DNA of 40,134 bases from Rhizobium leguminosarum (GCF_004123835.1 NZ_MZMU01000004.1:1-40134), one strand, 5' to 3'; counted from the stretch's first letter, positions 27,561 to 35,845 are shown. Notes: a model not told the origin generated them from the sequence alone. A program made the numbers and translations.

Positions 27561-27574
27561 ACCTAGATCTAGGT
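27561..27574. promoter_or_regulatory. 14-bp palindromic operator candidate
   Basis: ACCTAGATCTAGGT is a perfect palindrome 27-40 bases upstream of the PanE-like start and 66 bases past the end of the SDR gene. Its size and symmetry fit a TetR- or MarR-type dimer site. No such regulator is adjacent. Confidence 0.5.
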
Positions 27575-27639
27575 CATTCCAGGCGTGAGGCGAATGCTAA
27601 TTTGCCGCATGATGCGCTTTCCTACGGTCACGCTGGTCT

Positions 27640-28491
27640 TCAGGCCGAGGCCGTTGCCTCGCTTGCAAAATCCGTGGACAAAGCGAGTTGGCGCCAGACG
27701 GCAAGTTCCTTTTCGACGCTGGCATGCTGCTCCTCGATCACGGCTACCGTATCGCTGCCGAACGGCATCCGCAGCGGCGGATTGGGCGAATTGGCGAGCG
27801 TCATGATGCCGGCGGCAAGCTTGGCGGGATTGCCGGGCTGGGCATGGTTGGCGTCGGCAGCGAAACTGCGCATGTTGCCGGCCGGCGTACCCTCGTAGTC
27901 CGCGATGGAGGCCGGGCTGATCGCCAGCGAAGTGTCGGCGAGGAAGTCGGTGCGGAAGAAGCCCGGCTCGACGATCGTCACCTTGATGCCGAAAGGTTCG
28001 AGTTCGGCGGCCATCGATTCGGACAGGCCTTCGACGGCGAACTTCGTCGAGCCGTAGACGCCCCAGCCGGGATAGCCGAAATAACCGCCGATCGACGAGA
28101 AGTTCAGGATGTGGCCGGAGCGCTGGCGGCGCATATAGGGCAGCACGGCGCGGGTCACCTTCAGCAGGCCGAAGACATTCGTGGCATAGAGCCTTTCGAC
28201 CTCTTCGGCCGTGGCTTCCTCGACAGCGCCGAGCAGGCCGTAGCCGGCATTGTTGGCGAGGACGTCGATGCGGCCGAAGCGGGCGATGCCGGCAGCCGCT
28301 GCCTCCTTGGCCTGCGCCTCGTTGGTGACGTCGAGGGCGACGGCAAGCAGGTTCGGATGGTCGCCGAACTGCTCGGTCACGGTCTTCGGGTTGCGGGCGG
28401 TGGCGATGACGGCATCGCCTGACGCAAGGGCATCTTTGGTCATCAGCGCGCCGAAGCCGCGGGATGCACCAGTGATGAACCAGACTTTCAT
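27640..28491 (-). CDS. Short-chain dehydrogenase/reductase
   Basis: The 283-residue product is a classical SDR with cofactor-binding TGASRGFG at 7-14, the NNAG motif at 80-83 (LANNAGYG), catalytic Ser at 132-133 (NFSSIGG), and Y146 and K150 (YGSTK). Arg in TARNP after the second strand hints at NADP(H) preference. It belongs to the oxidoreductase group often annotated without substrate. It is transcribed divergently from a LysR-type regulator, the usual arrangement for a regulated target. ATG 28491 gives the standard MKVWFITGAS start. Confidence 0.92.
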   Translation of the reverse strand: MKVWFITGASRGFGALMTKDALASGDAVIATARNPKTVTEQFGDHPNLLAVALDVTNEAQAKEAAAAGIARFGRIDVLANNAGYGLLGAVEEATAEEVERLYATNVFGLLKVTRAVLPYMRRQRSGHILNFSSIGGYFGYPGWGVYGSTKFAVEGLSESMAAELEPFGIKVTIVEPGFFRTDFLADTSLAISPASIADYEGTPAGNMRSFAADANHAQPGNPAKLAAGIMTLANSPNPPLRMPFGSDTVAVIEEQHASVEKELAVWRQLALSTDFASEATASA

Positions 28492-28612
28492 GACGAATTC
28501 CTTTCGAACTGTTCGGTTGCGGCATCTCTCTGCCGACGAGGTGAATTTGACCGAAAATCCATTGCTGTATAAGATTTGTTACTCTTGAAACTATGATGAG
28601 TATAATTCAGCA
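28492..28612. promoter_or_regulatory. Divergent SDR/lysR control region
   Basis: This AT-rich 121-bp gap has a perfect TATAAT at 28601-28606 only seven bases before the lysR ATG, and a 7-base inverted repeat ATTGCTG (28561-28567) and CAGCAAT (28608-28614) framing the middle. AAGA and TCTT half-sites lie between them. LysR-type binding is expected here, but the exact site is not settled. Confidence 0.45.
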
Positions 28613-29500
28613 ATGCGTGCTACCGAACTGTCCGAACTCGCGGCCTTTGCCGCCGTCGCGCGGCACAAGAGCTTTCGCAAGGCGGGCGAGGAGCGAGGTG
28701 TCACCGCCTCCGCGGTCAGCCATGCCGTGCTTAATCTCGAAGACCGGATCGGCATCCGCCTGCTCAACCGCACGACGCGCAGCGTCTCGCTGACGGAGGC
28801 CGGCGAACTGCTGATCTCGCATCTCGACCCGGCCTTCGGCGAGATGGCGGCAGCACTCGATGCGCTGAACCGCTATCGCGACACGCCGTTCGGCAAGGTC
28901 AGGATCAACGTGCCGAATTCGATCGGCCCCTTCGTCATCGGTCGCCTCATCGGTCCGCTGCTAAAAAAGAATCCCAACTTGCAGCTGGAGATCAACGCGA
29001 CCGACAGGCTGGTCGATATCGTCGAGGAGGGTTTCGATGCCGGCATCCGCTTCGGCGAGCGCGTCACCGAGGGCATGATCGCGCTGCGCATCAAGCCGCG
29101 CATTCGCCTGGTCGTCGTCGGTTCGCCTGCCTATTTCGAGACCCGGTCGAAGCCGGCGACACCGCACGAGCTCAAGCGCCATCTCTGCATCCAAAACATG
29201 TTTCCGTCAGGTGCGCGCTATGCCTGGGAGTTCGAGAAGGATGGCCAGACAGTGAGCTTTCAGCCGACCGGACCGCTGTCGCTCGACGATCACGAGCTGA
29301 TGATGCAGGCAGCGCTCGGCGGCGTCGGCCTTGCCTACATCTGGGAGCCGCGCGTGGAAAAGGTCGTTGCCGGCGGCGAACTGATCCAGGTCCTGGACGA
29401 CTGGTGCCAGCCGGAGGAACCGCTCTATCTCTACTATCCGAGCCGCCGCCATATGTCGGCGGGCTTCAGGGCGGTCATCGACGCGATGAAGGCGGAGTAA
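28613..29500 (+). CDS. LysR-family transcriptional regulator
   Basis: The 295-residue product has the N-terminal winged helix-turn-helix (LAAFAAVARHKSFRKAGEERGVTASAVSHAVLNLE, i.e. about residues 9-43), then RLLNRTTRSVSLTEAGE, and a periplasmic-binding-like effector domain with DAGIRFGE at about 143-150 and GGVGLAYI near 240. It is of the subgroup that often controls an adjacent oxidoreductase, here the divergent SDR. Its 3' end overlaps the convergent deoxyribosyltransferase-like gene by 26 bases. The effector is unknown. Confidence 0.93.
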   Translation: MRATELSELAAFAAVARHKSFRKAGEERGVTASAVSHAVLNLEDRIGIRLLNRTTRSVSLTEAGELLISHLDPAFGEMAAALDALNRYRDTPFGKVRINVPNSIGPFVIGRLIGPLLKKNPNLQLEINATDRLVDIVEEGFDAGIRFGERVTEGMIALRIKPRIRLVVVGSPAYFETRSKPATPHELKRHLCIQNMFPSGARYAWEFEKDGQTVSFQPTGPLSLDDHELMMQAALGGVGLAYIWEPRVEKVVAGGELIQVLDDWCQPEEPLYLYYPSRRHMSAGFRAVIDAMKAE

Positions 29501-30065
29501 AAGATGCCAGGATGCCGGCGATCGTCTGAAGCGCCTCGAAGTAAACCGTAAGGTCGCGGGCAGGGTCCGCCGGGAGTGCGGTCGCAAGGAACACCTTGCC
29601 TCCCGTCGCCTCGATCCCTCCGTCGATCATCAGGTTGTCGGCCATGCCGTGATTTTCGATCGCAATGCCATCCGGTCCGCGTGGGCGCCCGCTCGTCTCA
29701 TCGATATCGAGTCCCGCATACCAGATCGAGCGAACACGCAGACCATAGTCGTCGGGGTGATTGGTATAGGCAAAGACCGCTTTTCCCAGCGCAATCATGA
29801 AGCCGATCTCGTAGACCGTGCCCGGATCGGCGCTGACGCCTCGAAAGGGAGTGATGTTGGCAAGGCAGATCTCGGCTCGACGCATGGCGTCGTCGTTGCG
29901 TGCGTAGATCTCTGCGGCCGTCCGCTTCACCGGCGTCTGGTTTTCGTCGCTGCCGGGACCGGTCGGCTCGAAGCCGAACTGGCGCGCCAATCGGCGTTTT
30001 TCGGCCATGATGGGCATGGCATCCGGAAGAAGGACCTCCGGGCCGGCAAGGTAAATGGTGGTCAT
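29475..30065 (-). CDS. Nucleoside 2-deoxyribosyltransferase family protein
   Basis: The 196-residue product begins TTIYLAGPEVLLPDA, the typical YLAGP start of the family. It continues with AEICLANITPFRGVSADPGTVYEIGFMIALGK, where E86 is at the position of the nucleophilic glutamate. The family swaps or hydrolyses nucleobases on 2'-deoxyribonucleosides in salvage or pool cleaning. The second half (DPARDLTVYFEALQTIAGI) is less conserved. No other salvage gene is adjacent. The 3' end runs 26 bases into lysR on the other strand. Confidence 0.88.
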   Translation of the reverse strand: MTTIYLAGPEVLLPDAMPIMAEKRRLARQFGFEPTGPGSDENQTPVKRTAAEIYARNDDAMRRAEICLANITPFRGVSADPGTVYEIGFMIALGKAVFAYTNHPDDYGLRVRSIWYAGLDIDETSGRPRGPDGIAIENHGMADNLMIDGGIEATGGKVFLATALPADPARDLTVYFEALQTIAGILASFTPPSSRR

Positions 30066-30437
30066 CGGTATCCTTCACTCACAAGCAAGACGAGGCGCCG
30101 GGGGTAGGGGACAGCCAAGCATGTCGTCTATTTCCGACGGAAGCGCGGCAAATGGCAAGCCGTGCCGGCAGGCATTGTTCAATTTTTTTAGTATCGCCTG
30201 ATGCGCCGGCAGTGGACGGGCAACGGCCGACGTTCATTCCCGGCATAGCGGAGGGATGTCCGGAGGAGCCGCCCTATCTCCGTCATCGAGTCGTCGCCTG
30301 ATACCGGCGGGGCTTCAGGCGGCGAGGCGCTGCGGGCGGAATGAAAAAGCTTGGGGTTTGCGCCTGTCACCCTTTTGACTCCGGTGGACGAACCGGCCAA
30401 AGATGCCGCCATGGCCATGCATCGTCGGGAGAGGTTG
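30066..30437. other. Non-coding divergent gap
   Basis: No gene is supported in these 372 bases between two divergent genes. They contain an AT-rich spot (30181-30190) and an inverted repeat CGCCTGA (30295-30301) with TCAGGCG (30315-30321). Longer frames here are out of phase with any family signal. An in-frame ATG at 30351 could extend the hydrolase, but a better ribosome site precedes 30438. Confidence 0.5.
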
Positions 30438-31481
30438 ATGAACGGTCGGATTTTGACAACTGGTATTGGAAGAGCCCCAAAGCGGCTCAAATGTCTGTTC
30501 CCCGCGTTGGCTGCGCTGATGCTGCTCGCCTCGGCGGCGGTCGGGCGGGACATTGGGCCGCAAAGCCCGGCCTCGCGCGAGCAGGTCGAAAAACTCGTCG
30601 GCCTCTGGAAAGATCACTTTGCCGGCGCCGATAGCCTGCAGCAGCGGCGAACGGCCTTCAGGACGCTGATGGAGACGACGCCGGGGCCGACGCGCATCCA
30701 GGTGCGGCAGGTCGATGCCGACGGCGTCGACGCCGAGCTGATGTGGCCTGCCCGTCTTCATCACCCGATCGGCCAAAGGGTGATCCTCTATATTCATGGC
30801 GGCGGCTTTTCCAGCGGCTCGATCCGCACGCACAGCCTGCTTGCCGGCTCGCTCGCCAAGGCCGCATCCAGCGACATTCTTCTCATTGATTATCGGCTGA
30901 TGCCCGAATATGGCTATCCCGCGCAGATCAACGACGCGCTGACCGCCTATCGCTGGCTTCTCGACAATGGCTATCGGAGCGAGAATGTCATCGTCGCCGG
31001 AGACGGCGCCGGCGGCAATATCGCGATCGAGACGGTGCTGCGGCAGATGCAGGCGGCAAAGCCGTTGCCGGCGGCTGTGATTGCGCTCAGCCCCATCACC
31101 GATCTTGCCGCGACGGGCGGATCCATGACAACAAATGCCGAAAGCGATCCGCTGGTCGGCAAGGACTGGATCGAGACCTTGCGCAAGACCTATCTCCGCA
31201 GCCGGTCTCCGACCGATCCCCAGGCGTCACCGCTCTATGCCGACATGGCCGGCTTTCCGCCGCTGCTGCTGCAGGTCGGCTCCGGCGAAGTCCTGCTGGA
31301 TGATACACTACGGCTCGCCGACAAGGCGCGCCAGGCGGGCGTGGATGTCACCACCGAGGTCTGGCCGGGCATGCCCCATCAGTGGCAGCTGTTTCCCTCT
31401 CTGCTCGACGATGCCGATCGGTCGAGCCAGAATATCGCCGAATTTGCGATCCGGCATTTTGCCGACAAACCGCAGGAATAG
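30438..31481 (+). CDS. HSL-family alpha/beta hydrolase fold protein without the nucleophile serine
   Basis: The 347-residue product has a basic start and one hydrophobic stretch (LFPALAALMLLASAAVG, about 20-36), a signal peptide or anchor. The hormone-sensitive-lipase signature follows: IHGGGFSSGS at 119-128, DYRLMPEYGYPA at 151-162, GSGEVLLDDTLRLADKAR and GMPHQWQLF. At the nucleophile elbow the normal GDSAGG is GDGAGG, with G190 (codon GGC at 31005-31007) in place of serine. The oxyanion loop, the acid region and the histidine remain. Ester hydrolysis by the usual mechanism is not expected. ATG 30438 is preceded by GGAGAGG. Confidence 0.87.
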   Translation: MNGRILTTGIGRAPKRLKCLFPALAALMLLASAAVGRDIGPQSPASREQVEKLVGLWKDHFAGADSLQQRRTAFRTLMETTPGPTRIQVRQVDADGVDAELMWPARLHHPIGQRVILYIHGGGFSSGSIRTHSLLAGSLAKAASSDILLIDYRLMPEYGYPAQINDALTAYRWLLDNGYRSENVIVAGDGAGGNIAIETVLRQMQAAKPLPAAVIALSPITDLAATGGSMTTNAESDPLVGKDWIETLRKTYLRSRSPTDPQASPLYADMAGFPPLLLQVGSGEVLLDDTLRLADKARQAGVDVTTEVWPGMPHQWQLFPSLLDDADRSSQNIAEFAIRHFADKPQE

Positions 31482-31520
31482 GGGCCGCAGGACCAGGCGT
31501 CTGGCGCCTCCGTCATCGCA

Positions 31521-32138
31521 TCATTGCGCGCGGGACGGTGACGGCGCCAGAGGCCGCTCGACCTCTCGGCCGACGCTGAGCGCCTTTCGCACATTCGGCT
31601 CCAGCCGCTCGATATAGGCATGGTCGGGTGCAGCACCCAGCGCATCCAGCATTTTCGAGAAGAAACACCGGGCCGCTGCCGCAGCCGTGACGTCGAAGAC
31701 ATCGGCATCGCTCAGCCCGTGTTTCTTCAGCCCGTCTATGTCCTGCTGGGTAACCGATGTTGCATCGCGCGCCACCTTGGCGGCAAAGGCCATGATCGCG
31801 CGTTCGCCGGCATCGATGGGCGCCTTTTCCGTCTCGTTGACAACAGCCGTCAGCCCGTCGCTGGTGAAACCCTCGCGCAGCAGCACCGAGCCGTGCGCCA
31901 GCATGCAATAGGAGGATTTGAGCTCCTTGGCCGCCGCCAGCGTCACCAGCTCGTAGCGCCGCAAGCTCATATGGCCGCGAATGCTCGAAAGCAGCGCCGC
32001 CCAGCTCTCCATCACCTCCGGCCGATGGCCGAAGGCCCGATACATGTTCGGCAGATAACCATAATTCGCCTCGGCCGACGCATACATCGACGTCGTCTTC
32101 TCGCTGGCGGATGCATTGGGGGTGTGAATGAAAGCCAT
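31521..32138 (-). CDS. AhpD/carboxymuconolactone decarboxylase-like protein
   Basis: The 205-residue all-helical protein fits the peroxidase-related branch of the AhpD-like superfamily. The core is LVTLAAAKELKSSYCMLAHGSVLL, where AhpD has CxxC plus His. Here C78 and H82 remain (YCMLAH), but the first cysteine is serine, so a classical two-cysteine peroxidase cycle is not possible in this site. A second domain-like stretch (KVARDATSVTQQDIDGLKKHGLSDADVFDV) is typical of this branch. It is convergent with the HSL-like gene, with a 39-bp gap. Confidence 0.85.
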   Translation of the reverse strand: MAFIHTPNASASEKTTSMYASAEANYGYLPNMYRAFGHRPEVMESWAALLSSIRGHMSLRRYELVTLAAAKELKSSYCMLAHGSVLLREGFTSDGLTAVVNETEKAPIDAGERAIMAFAAKVARDATSVTQQDIDGLKKHGLSDADVFDVTAAAAARCFFSKMLDALGAAPDHAYIERLEPNVRKALSVGREVERPLAPSPSRAQ

Positions 32139-32201
32139 GGCATGATCCTCCTCTATTGTGAGAAGGATAGGGTAGATAAGCAGGACAGCAATCCTGAAAC
32201 G

Positions 32202-33737
32202 TCAGGCAGCGTCATTGGTCGCGGAAGCGTTACCGCTTCTCGTGATGGGAAGTGTCACGGTAAATGTCGATCCGCATCCTTTTGCGCTTCGAACCTCTAT
32301 AGAGCCGTTGTGCAGTTCGACGATCTGCTTCACTAGGTTGAGGCCGATACCCGTTCCGGCAATCCCGGTCGACGTCCGGGCGCGAAAATAGCGCTGGAAC
32401 AGCCGAGGCACGTCTTCGGGATCGATCCCCACCCCGTCGTCGCTGATCGAAACTTTGACGTTTCCCGTCTCCGCCCATGCGGTGACGCGAATTTCTGAGG
32501 TTCCGGGCGCGTATTTAACGGCATTGGAAAGCAGGTTGGTAAAGACCTGTGCCAAAGTGCGGGAATCGGCATCTATGAGCTCCGGCAGCCCATCGATATC
32601 CAACACAAAGCTGTGCGACTTTGCGATCGTCGACTGCCGCTCGCAACAGGTTTTTATCAATGATCTCAATGCGCAGGCGTCGTAGTTGATGTCGATCTTG
32701 CCGGTATCAAGGCGTCCGGCTGACAGAATGCTCTCCATGAGATCGACAATCCGGGTCACCGATGCGCGGATTTGATCGACCTTGTCGCTGAGAAATTCGG
32801 GCTCGACCGCCCCCCTTTTTCGCAGCAGCCGCTGGGCAGCAGCGTCGATGATTGCCAGCGGGGTCCTGAATTCATGGGATGCCATCGCCACGAACTGCCG
32901 TTGCAATTCGTTGATGTTCCGCTCCTGCGCCAGCATGCGCTCGAGTTCCCGCGCCTGCCGCTCGACTTCCGCCGTGCGGCTCTTAACCGTCGCTTCGAGC
33001 TGATCGTGATGCCGGCGCAACTCTTCGGCAAGGCGCACGGTCTTTGTCACGTCCTCATGCGTGGCCACGTATCCACCCGTTTGCATCGGATTGTGGGTGA
33101 TCTTGATAACGCGTCCATCGGCCAGGACGATATTTTGGCTGGCCACCGCCCCGCGTGCCGTCGCTTCGAAGACCACGTCAAAATAGGTCGCGTCATCGGC
33201 CGGGCCATTTCCCTCCCGGCTTCGATACGCCAGGATATCCACAAGCGGCGTTCCCGGTCGTGTCAGTAAATCCGGCAGATTGTACATCCGTGCATAGGCG
33301 GCGTTGCACAGTATTAGATTCTTTATCGAATCGAACATGCACAGCCCATGCGGCATGTTGCTCAGAGCTGCGTCGAACCGGCGATGTTGTTCGGCCAGAC
33401 TGTCTTCGACACGAATGAGAGTCGAGATGTCTTCATAGCTTAATATCCAGCCTCCATCCTTCGATGGGGCGCAGGTCAGTGAGACCATTCGTCCATCCGA
33501 AAGTGCAAACTGAGATGTGTGCGGCCTGCTGATCGTCGATCGCCGGGATGCCACTGCACGGCAGTCTGCGGTGCCTGGCAATCCGTCGATATTCATGCCT
33601 TTGCGAATGGCGCCTTGCGGAAGGCCGAGAATGTCCAGCGTGCGTGAATTGAAAGCCGTCACCGTACCGGCAGGATCAAGGAGAACAATGCCCTGAGGCA
33701 GGCTCTCCAGAATGGATTCAAACGAGTGTAGCATCAT
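32202..33737 (-). CDS. Soluble PAS-PAS sensor histidine kinase
   Basis: The 511-residue product has no membrane segment. Two PAS domains (about 5-110 and 120-235, the second with NMPHGLCMFD typical of PAS-7) are followed by a coiled coil (about 236-278), a HisKA domain with phospho-acceptor H288 (MASHEFRTPL), and an HATPase domain with the N box NLLSNAVKYA, G1 DDGVGID, F box RYFRAR and G2 GTGIGL. Intracellular small-molecule or redox sensing is inferred. No response regulator is next to it, so it is an orphan here. The start is one of two adjacent ATGs (33737 or 33734); the second is better spaced from AGGAC. Confidence 0.93.
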   Translation of the reverse strand: MMLHSFESILESLPQGIVLLDPAGTVTAFNSRTLDILGLPQGAIRKGMNIDGLPGTADCRAVASRRSTISRPHTSQFALSDGRMVSLTCAPSKDGGWILSYEDISTLIRVEDSLAEQHRRFDAALSNMPHGLCMFDSIKNLILCNAAYARMYNLPDLLTRPGTPLVDILAYRSREGNGPADDATYFDVVFEATARGAVASQNIVLADGRVIKITHNPMQTGGYVATHEDVTKTVRLAEELRRHHDQLEATVKSRTAEVERQARELERMLAQERNINELQRQFVAMASHEFRTPLAIIDAAAQRLLRKRGAVEPEFLSDKVDQIRASVTRIVDLMESILSAGRLDTGKIDINYDACALRSLIKTCCERQSTIAKSHSFVLDIDGLPELIDADSRTLAQVFTNLLSNAVKYAPGTSEIRVTAWAETGNVKVSISDDGVGIDPEDVPRLFQRYFRARTSTGIAGTGIGLNLVKQIVELHNGSIEVRSAKGCGSTFTVTLPITRSGNASATNDAA

Positions 33738-34013
33738 CCGGTCCTGCTTCAGATCTGGCGCGTTGCACGTATCCGTAGCATTCGTCAGAAACGATAAAGT
33801 TTCGCTAATGTCTGTCGGTGGGAGTTCTTCGACGGAAAGCTGGAGAGGGGGAAAGAGGAGGAGCTGGGGTCATCTGCCACGTCGCCCGCGGCGATCGCGG
33901 ATGGCAAGGGCCGCCTCATCCGGAACTCTTCCGCCGTTTTGCGACGGCCGAAGCATTCGATGAATAAGCTGCCTTGCTACTGCTTGCAGGCGGCGGTGAC
34001 GTGTATGTCGACT

Positions 34014-34418
34014 TCAGCCGAGTTTGGCCAGCTGCTCGTCCAGAAGATCGAGGCTGTCCTCTCCGACTTCGTTGACATCACTCGGCATGGGCTCGCCGGT
34101 CTCCTGGCAAACAAGCCAGGCGACGTATAGGGTTGCCGTCGTCAGCGCGTTCCAGCCGTGTTCGCTGGGCTTTCCTGCCGCCTCGGAGAGCCGACGGAGC
34201 GTACCGCGCTCATTGTCGCTGTAGATAAGATCGGAGAAGTATCGGCCTGTCAGGCGTCCGCCATCGCCCCAAGTGCGGATTGCCGCCAAGGCGGCTTCGG
34301 CTTCGGGCGCGTGGGGTTCGGTGCGCTCGATGTGTGCGACTAAGGACGCGGCGACGGCTGCCAAGCGCCGTGCCTGTTCGCGTGGCGGCAGAACGGTCAA
34401 CTCGGCGCGCAGTTCCAT
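34014..34418 (-). CDS. Hypothetical acidic protein, 134 residues
   Basis: I do not recognise this protein with confidence. It is acidic, probably all-helical, without a signal peptide. Notable stretches are AAIRTWGDGGRLTGRYFSD, GTLRRLSEAAGKPSEHGWNALTTATLYVAWLVC and the acidic ending VNEVGEDSLDLLDEQLAKL. The layout is reminiscent of small immunity proteins such as the Imm6 group, but no toxin gene is adjacent, so this is only a suggestion. ATG 34418 is preceded by GGAG. Its codon use is like its neighbours'. Confidence 0.6.
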   Translation of the reverse strand: MELRAELTVLPPREQARRLAAVAASLVAHIERTEPHAPEAEAALAAIRTWGDGGRLTGRYFSDLIYSDNERGTLRRLSEAAGKPSEHGWNALTTATLYVAWLVCQETGEPMPSDVNEVGEDSLDLLDEQLAKLG

Positions 34419-34629
34419 GTCTCCGTGATCTCCACTGGGCTTATCGCAACATCTATTTACGCAGAATAGAAGCCCTCCCTGCTTTTCCTAGGGGGTCCTA
34501 TCGCTTCTGCGGAAATAACGGACGAGCCCGTATTTCCATATCTTTGCAGCCAACGCATGTCGGTCGTGCGCCACGTACGATTTTGCAGTCGAAAAACATC
34601 GACATAGGGTCCTCAGCCGGATCAATATT

Positions 34630-34643
34630 TTAGATCGTTCCAA
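34630..34643. promoter_or_regulatory. Second LacI-type operator candidate (O2)
   Basis: TTAGATCGTTCCAA matches the perfect palindrome at 34737-34750 in 12 of 14 positions, with one exact half (GTTCCAA). The centres of the two sites are 107 bp apart, close to ten helical turns, which would suit repressor looping. Confidence 0.5.
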
Positions 34644-34727
34644 TCTTTTAAGTGAAATTCCAGCGACCAGAGAACGCCAGATTCTGCCATGGACATGCTA
34701 GTTAATAACAATCCGTACGAATTTCTC

Positions 34728-34757
34728 TTGACAGAATTGGAACGTTCCAAATATTTT
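34728..34757 (+). promoter_or_regulatory. Promoter of the lacI-type catabolic operon
   Basis: A perfect -35 TTGACA (34728-34733, preceded by C as in rhizobial promoters) is followed after 18 bp by TATTTT (34752-34757). The spacer is almost filled by the 14-bp palindrome. The first gene starts at 34790. Confidence 0.65.
34737..34750. promoter_or_regulatory. Primary LacI-type operator (O1)
   Basis: TTGGAACGTTCCAA is a perfect 14-bp palindrome with the central CG typical of LacI/GalR operators. It lies between the -35 and -10 hexamers of the promoter that reads into the LacI-family gene, so binding should block polymerase and give autorepression of the whole operon. Confidence 0.8.
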
Positions 34758-34789
34758 GCAGTCAGTCGACGTTGGCGTCGGGAGGGGAA

Positions 34790-35836
34790 ATGACAAAGGC
34801 GCGGGTAACCGTCATCGACATCGCAAAAGCCGCCGGCGTCTCGAAGTCGACGGTTTCGCTGGTGCTGCAGGGCTCCTCCCTGGTTCATGAGGGGACGCGG
34901 TCCAAGGTCAATGCCGTGATGCGCGAGCTGGGTTACGTCTACAATCGCGGCGCAGCCAATCTCCGGCAGGCAGGTGCCAAGTCGCGGATCGTCGGGGTCG
35001 TCGTCAACGACCTGACGAACAGCTTCTTTGCCGAACTGGCGGTCGGTGTCGATATGGTCGTTCAGTCGGCCGGTTTCGTGCAATTCCTGTCGAACACCAG
35101 TGAGAGCATCGACAGGCAGCGTGAGGTTGTCGCATCGATGCGGGAACATGGCATTTCGGGGCTCATCGTGTCGCCGGCGCGCGCCACCGATGCCGCAGAC
35201 TTCAAGCCGCTTGTCGCCGCAGGGATTCCGGTGGTGGTCGTCGTGCGAAACCTGCCTGGCGCTAAAGTCTCGTCCGTCGTCTCCGACAACCGGGCTGGCA
35301 TGATGTCCGCCGTCGAGCACCTGGCGGAGCTCGGTCACAAGCGCATCGCTTTTCTCGGCGGCTTTCCCGACACCGCTGTCTTTGACGACCGCCTTGCCGG
35401 TTACCGAAGCGGCATAGAGGCAGCCGGGATCGACTATCACCAAGAACTTGTCATCTCATCCGCGCCTTCGCGAGCCGGCGGGGTGGAGGCGATCGGAAAA
35501 GCAATCGTTCTTGCCGACAAACCCACGGCAGCCGTCTGCTTCAACGATGCCGTAGCCTTCGGTGTTTGCGACGGATTGCGTGCGCGCCGTCTGGAGCCCG
35601 GCTCCGACTTCGCGGTCGTGGGTTTCGACGACGTCATCGAGGCTCAGGCGGCGGTTCCCGCGCTCACGACGGTCTCGGTCGATCCGCAGGGCATTGGGCG
35701 CCGCGGCGCGCAGCTGCTTCTGAAACAGATCAATGCGGGCAAGGCCGAGGCGGAGACGGTGATAACAGCGGTTCGGCTGGTTGTTCGCGAGAGCTGCGGA
35801 GCCCGCAAGAGCGTAAAAGTCGAAACAGGACTCTGA
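34790..35836 (+). CDS. LacI-family transcriptional regulator
   Basis: The 348-residue product has the N-terminal HTH (VTVIDIAKAAGVSKSTVSLVL at about 6-26) and the hinge region (AANLRQAGAKS near 55-65). The ligand-binding core has IVGVVVNDLTNSFFAELAVGVD, GLIVSPA, HKRIAFLGG and the conserved C-terminal FAVVGFDD and PALTTVSVDPQGIGRRGAQLLL. The ATG at 34790 has GGAGGGG just upstream; an in-frame TTG at 34772 is less likely. As first gene of the operon behind O1 and O2 it is predicted to repress itself and the enzymes downstream, with an unknown inducer derived from the substrate. Confidence 0.93.
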   Translation: MTKARVTVIDIAKAAGVSKSTVSLVLQGSSLVHEGTRSKVNAVMRELGYVYNRGAANLRQAGAKSRIVGVVVNDLTNSFFAELAVGVDMVVQSAGFVQFLSNTSESIDRQREVVASMREHGISGLIVSPARATDAADFKPLVAAGIPVVVVVRNLPGAKVSSVVSDNRAGMMSAVEHLAELGHKRIAFLGGFPDTAVFDDRLAGYRSGIEAAGIDYHQELVISSAPSRAGGVEAIGKAIVLADKPTAAVCFNDAVAFGVCDGLRARRLEPGSDFAVVGFDDVIEAQAAVPALTTVSVDPQGIGRRGAQLLLKQINAGKAEAETVITAVRLVVRESCGARKSVKVETGL

Positions 35837-35845
35837 GTAACGCCA

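Larger units (their letters stand above)
34419..34789. other. AT-richer control region of the catabolic operon
   Basis: No gene is visible in these 371 bases. The stretch 34600-34760 is clearly richer in A and T than its surroundings. It contains the promoter and two operator candidates described separately. The part 34430-34600 shows nothing I can interpret. Confidence 0.6.
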
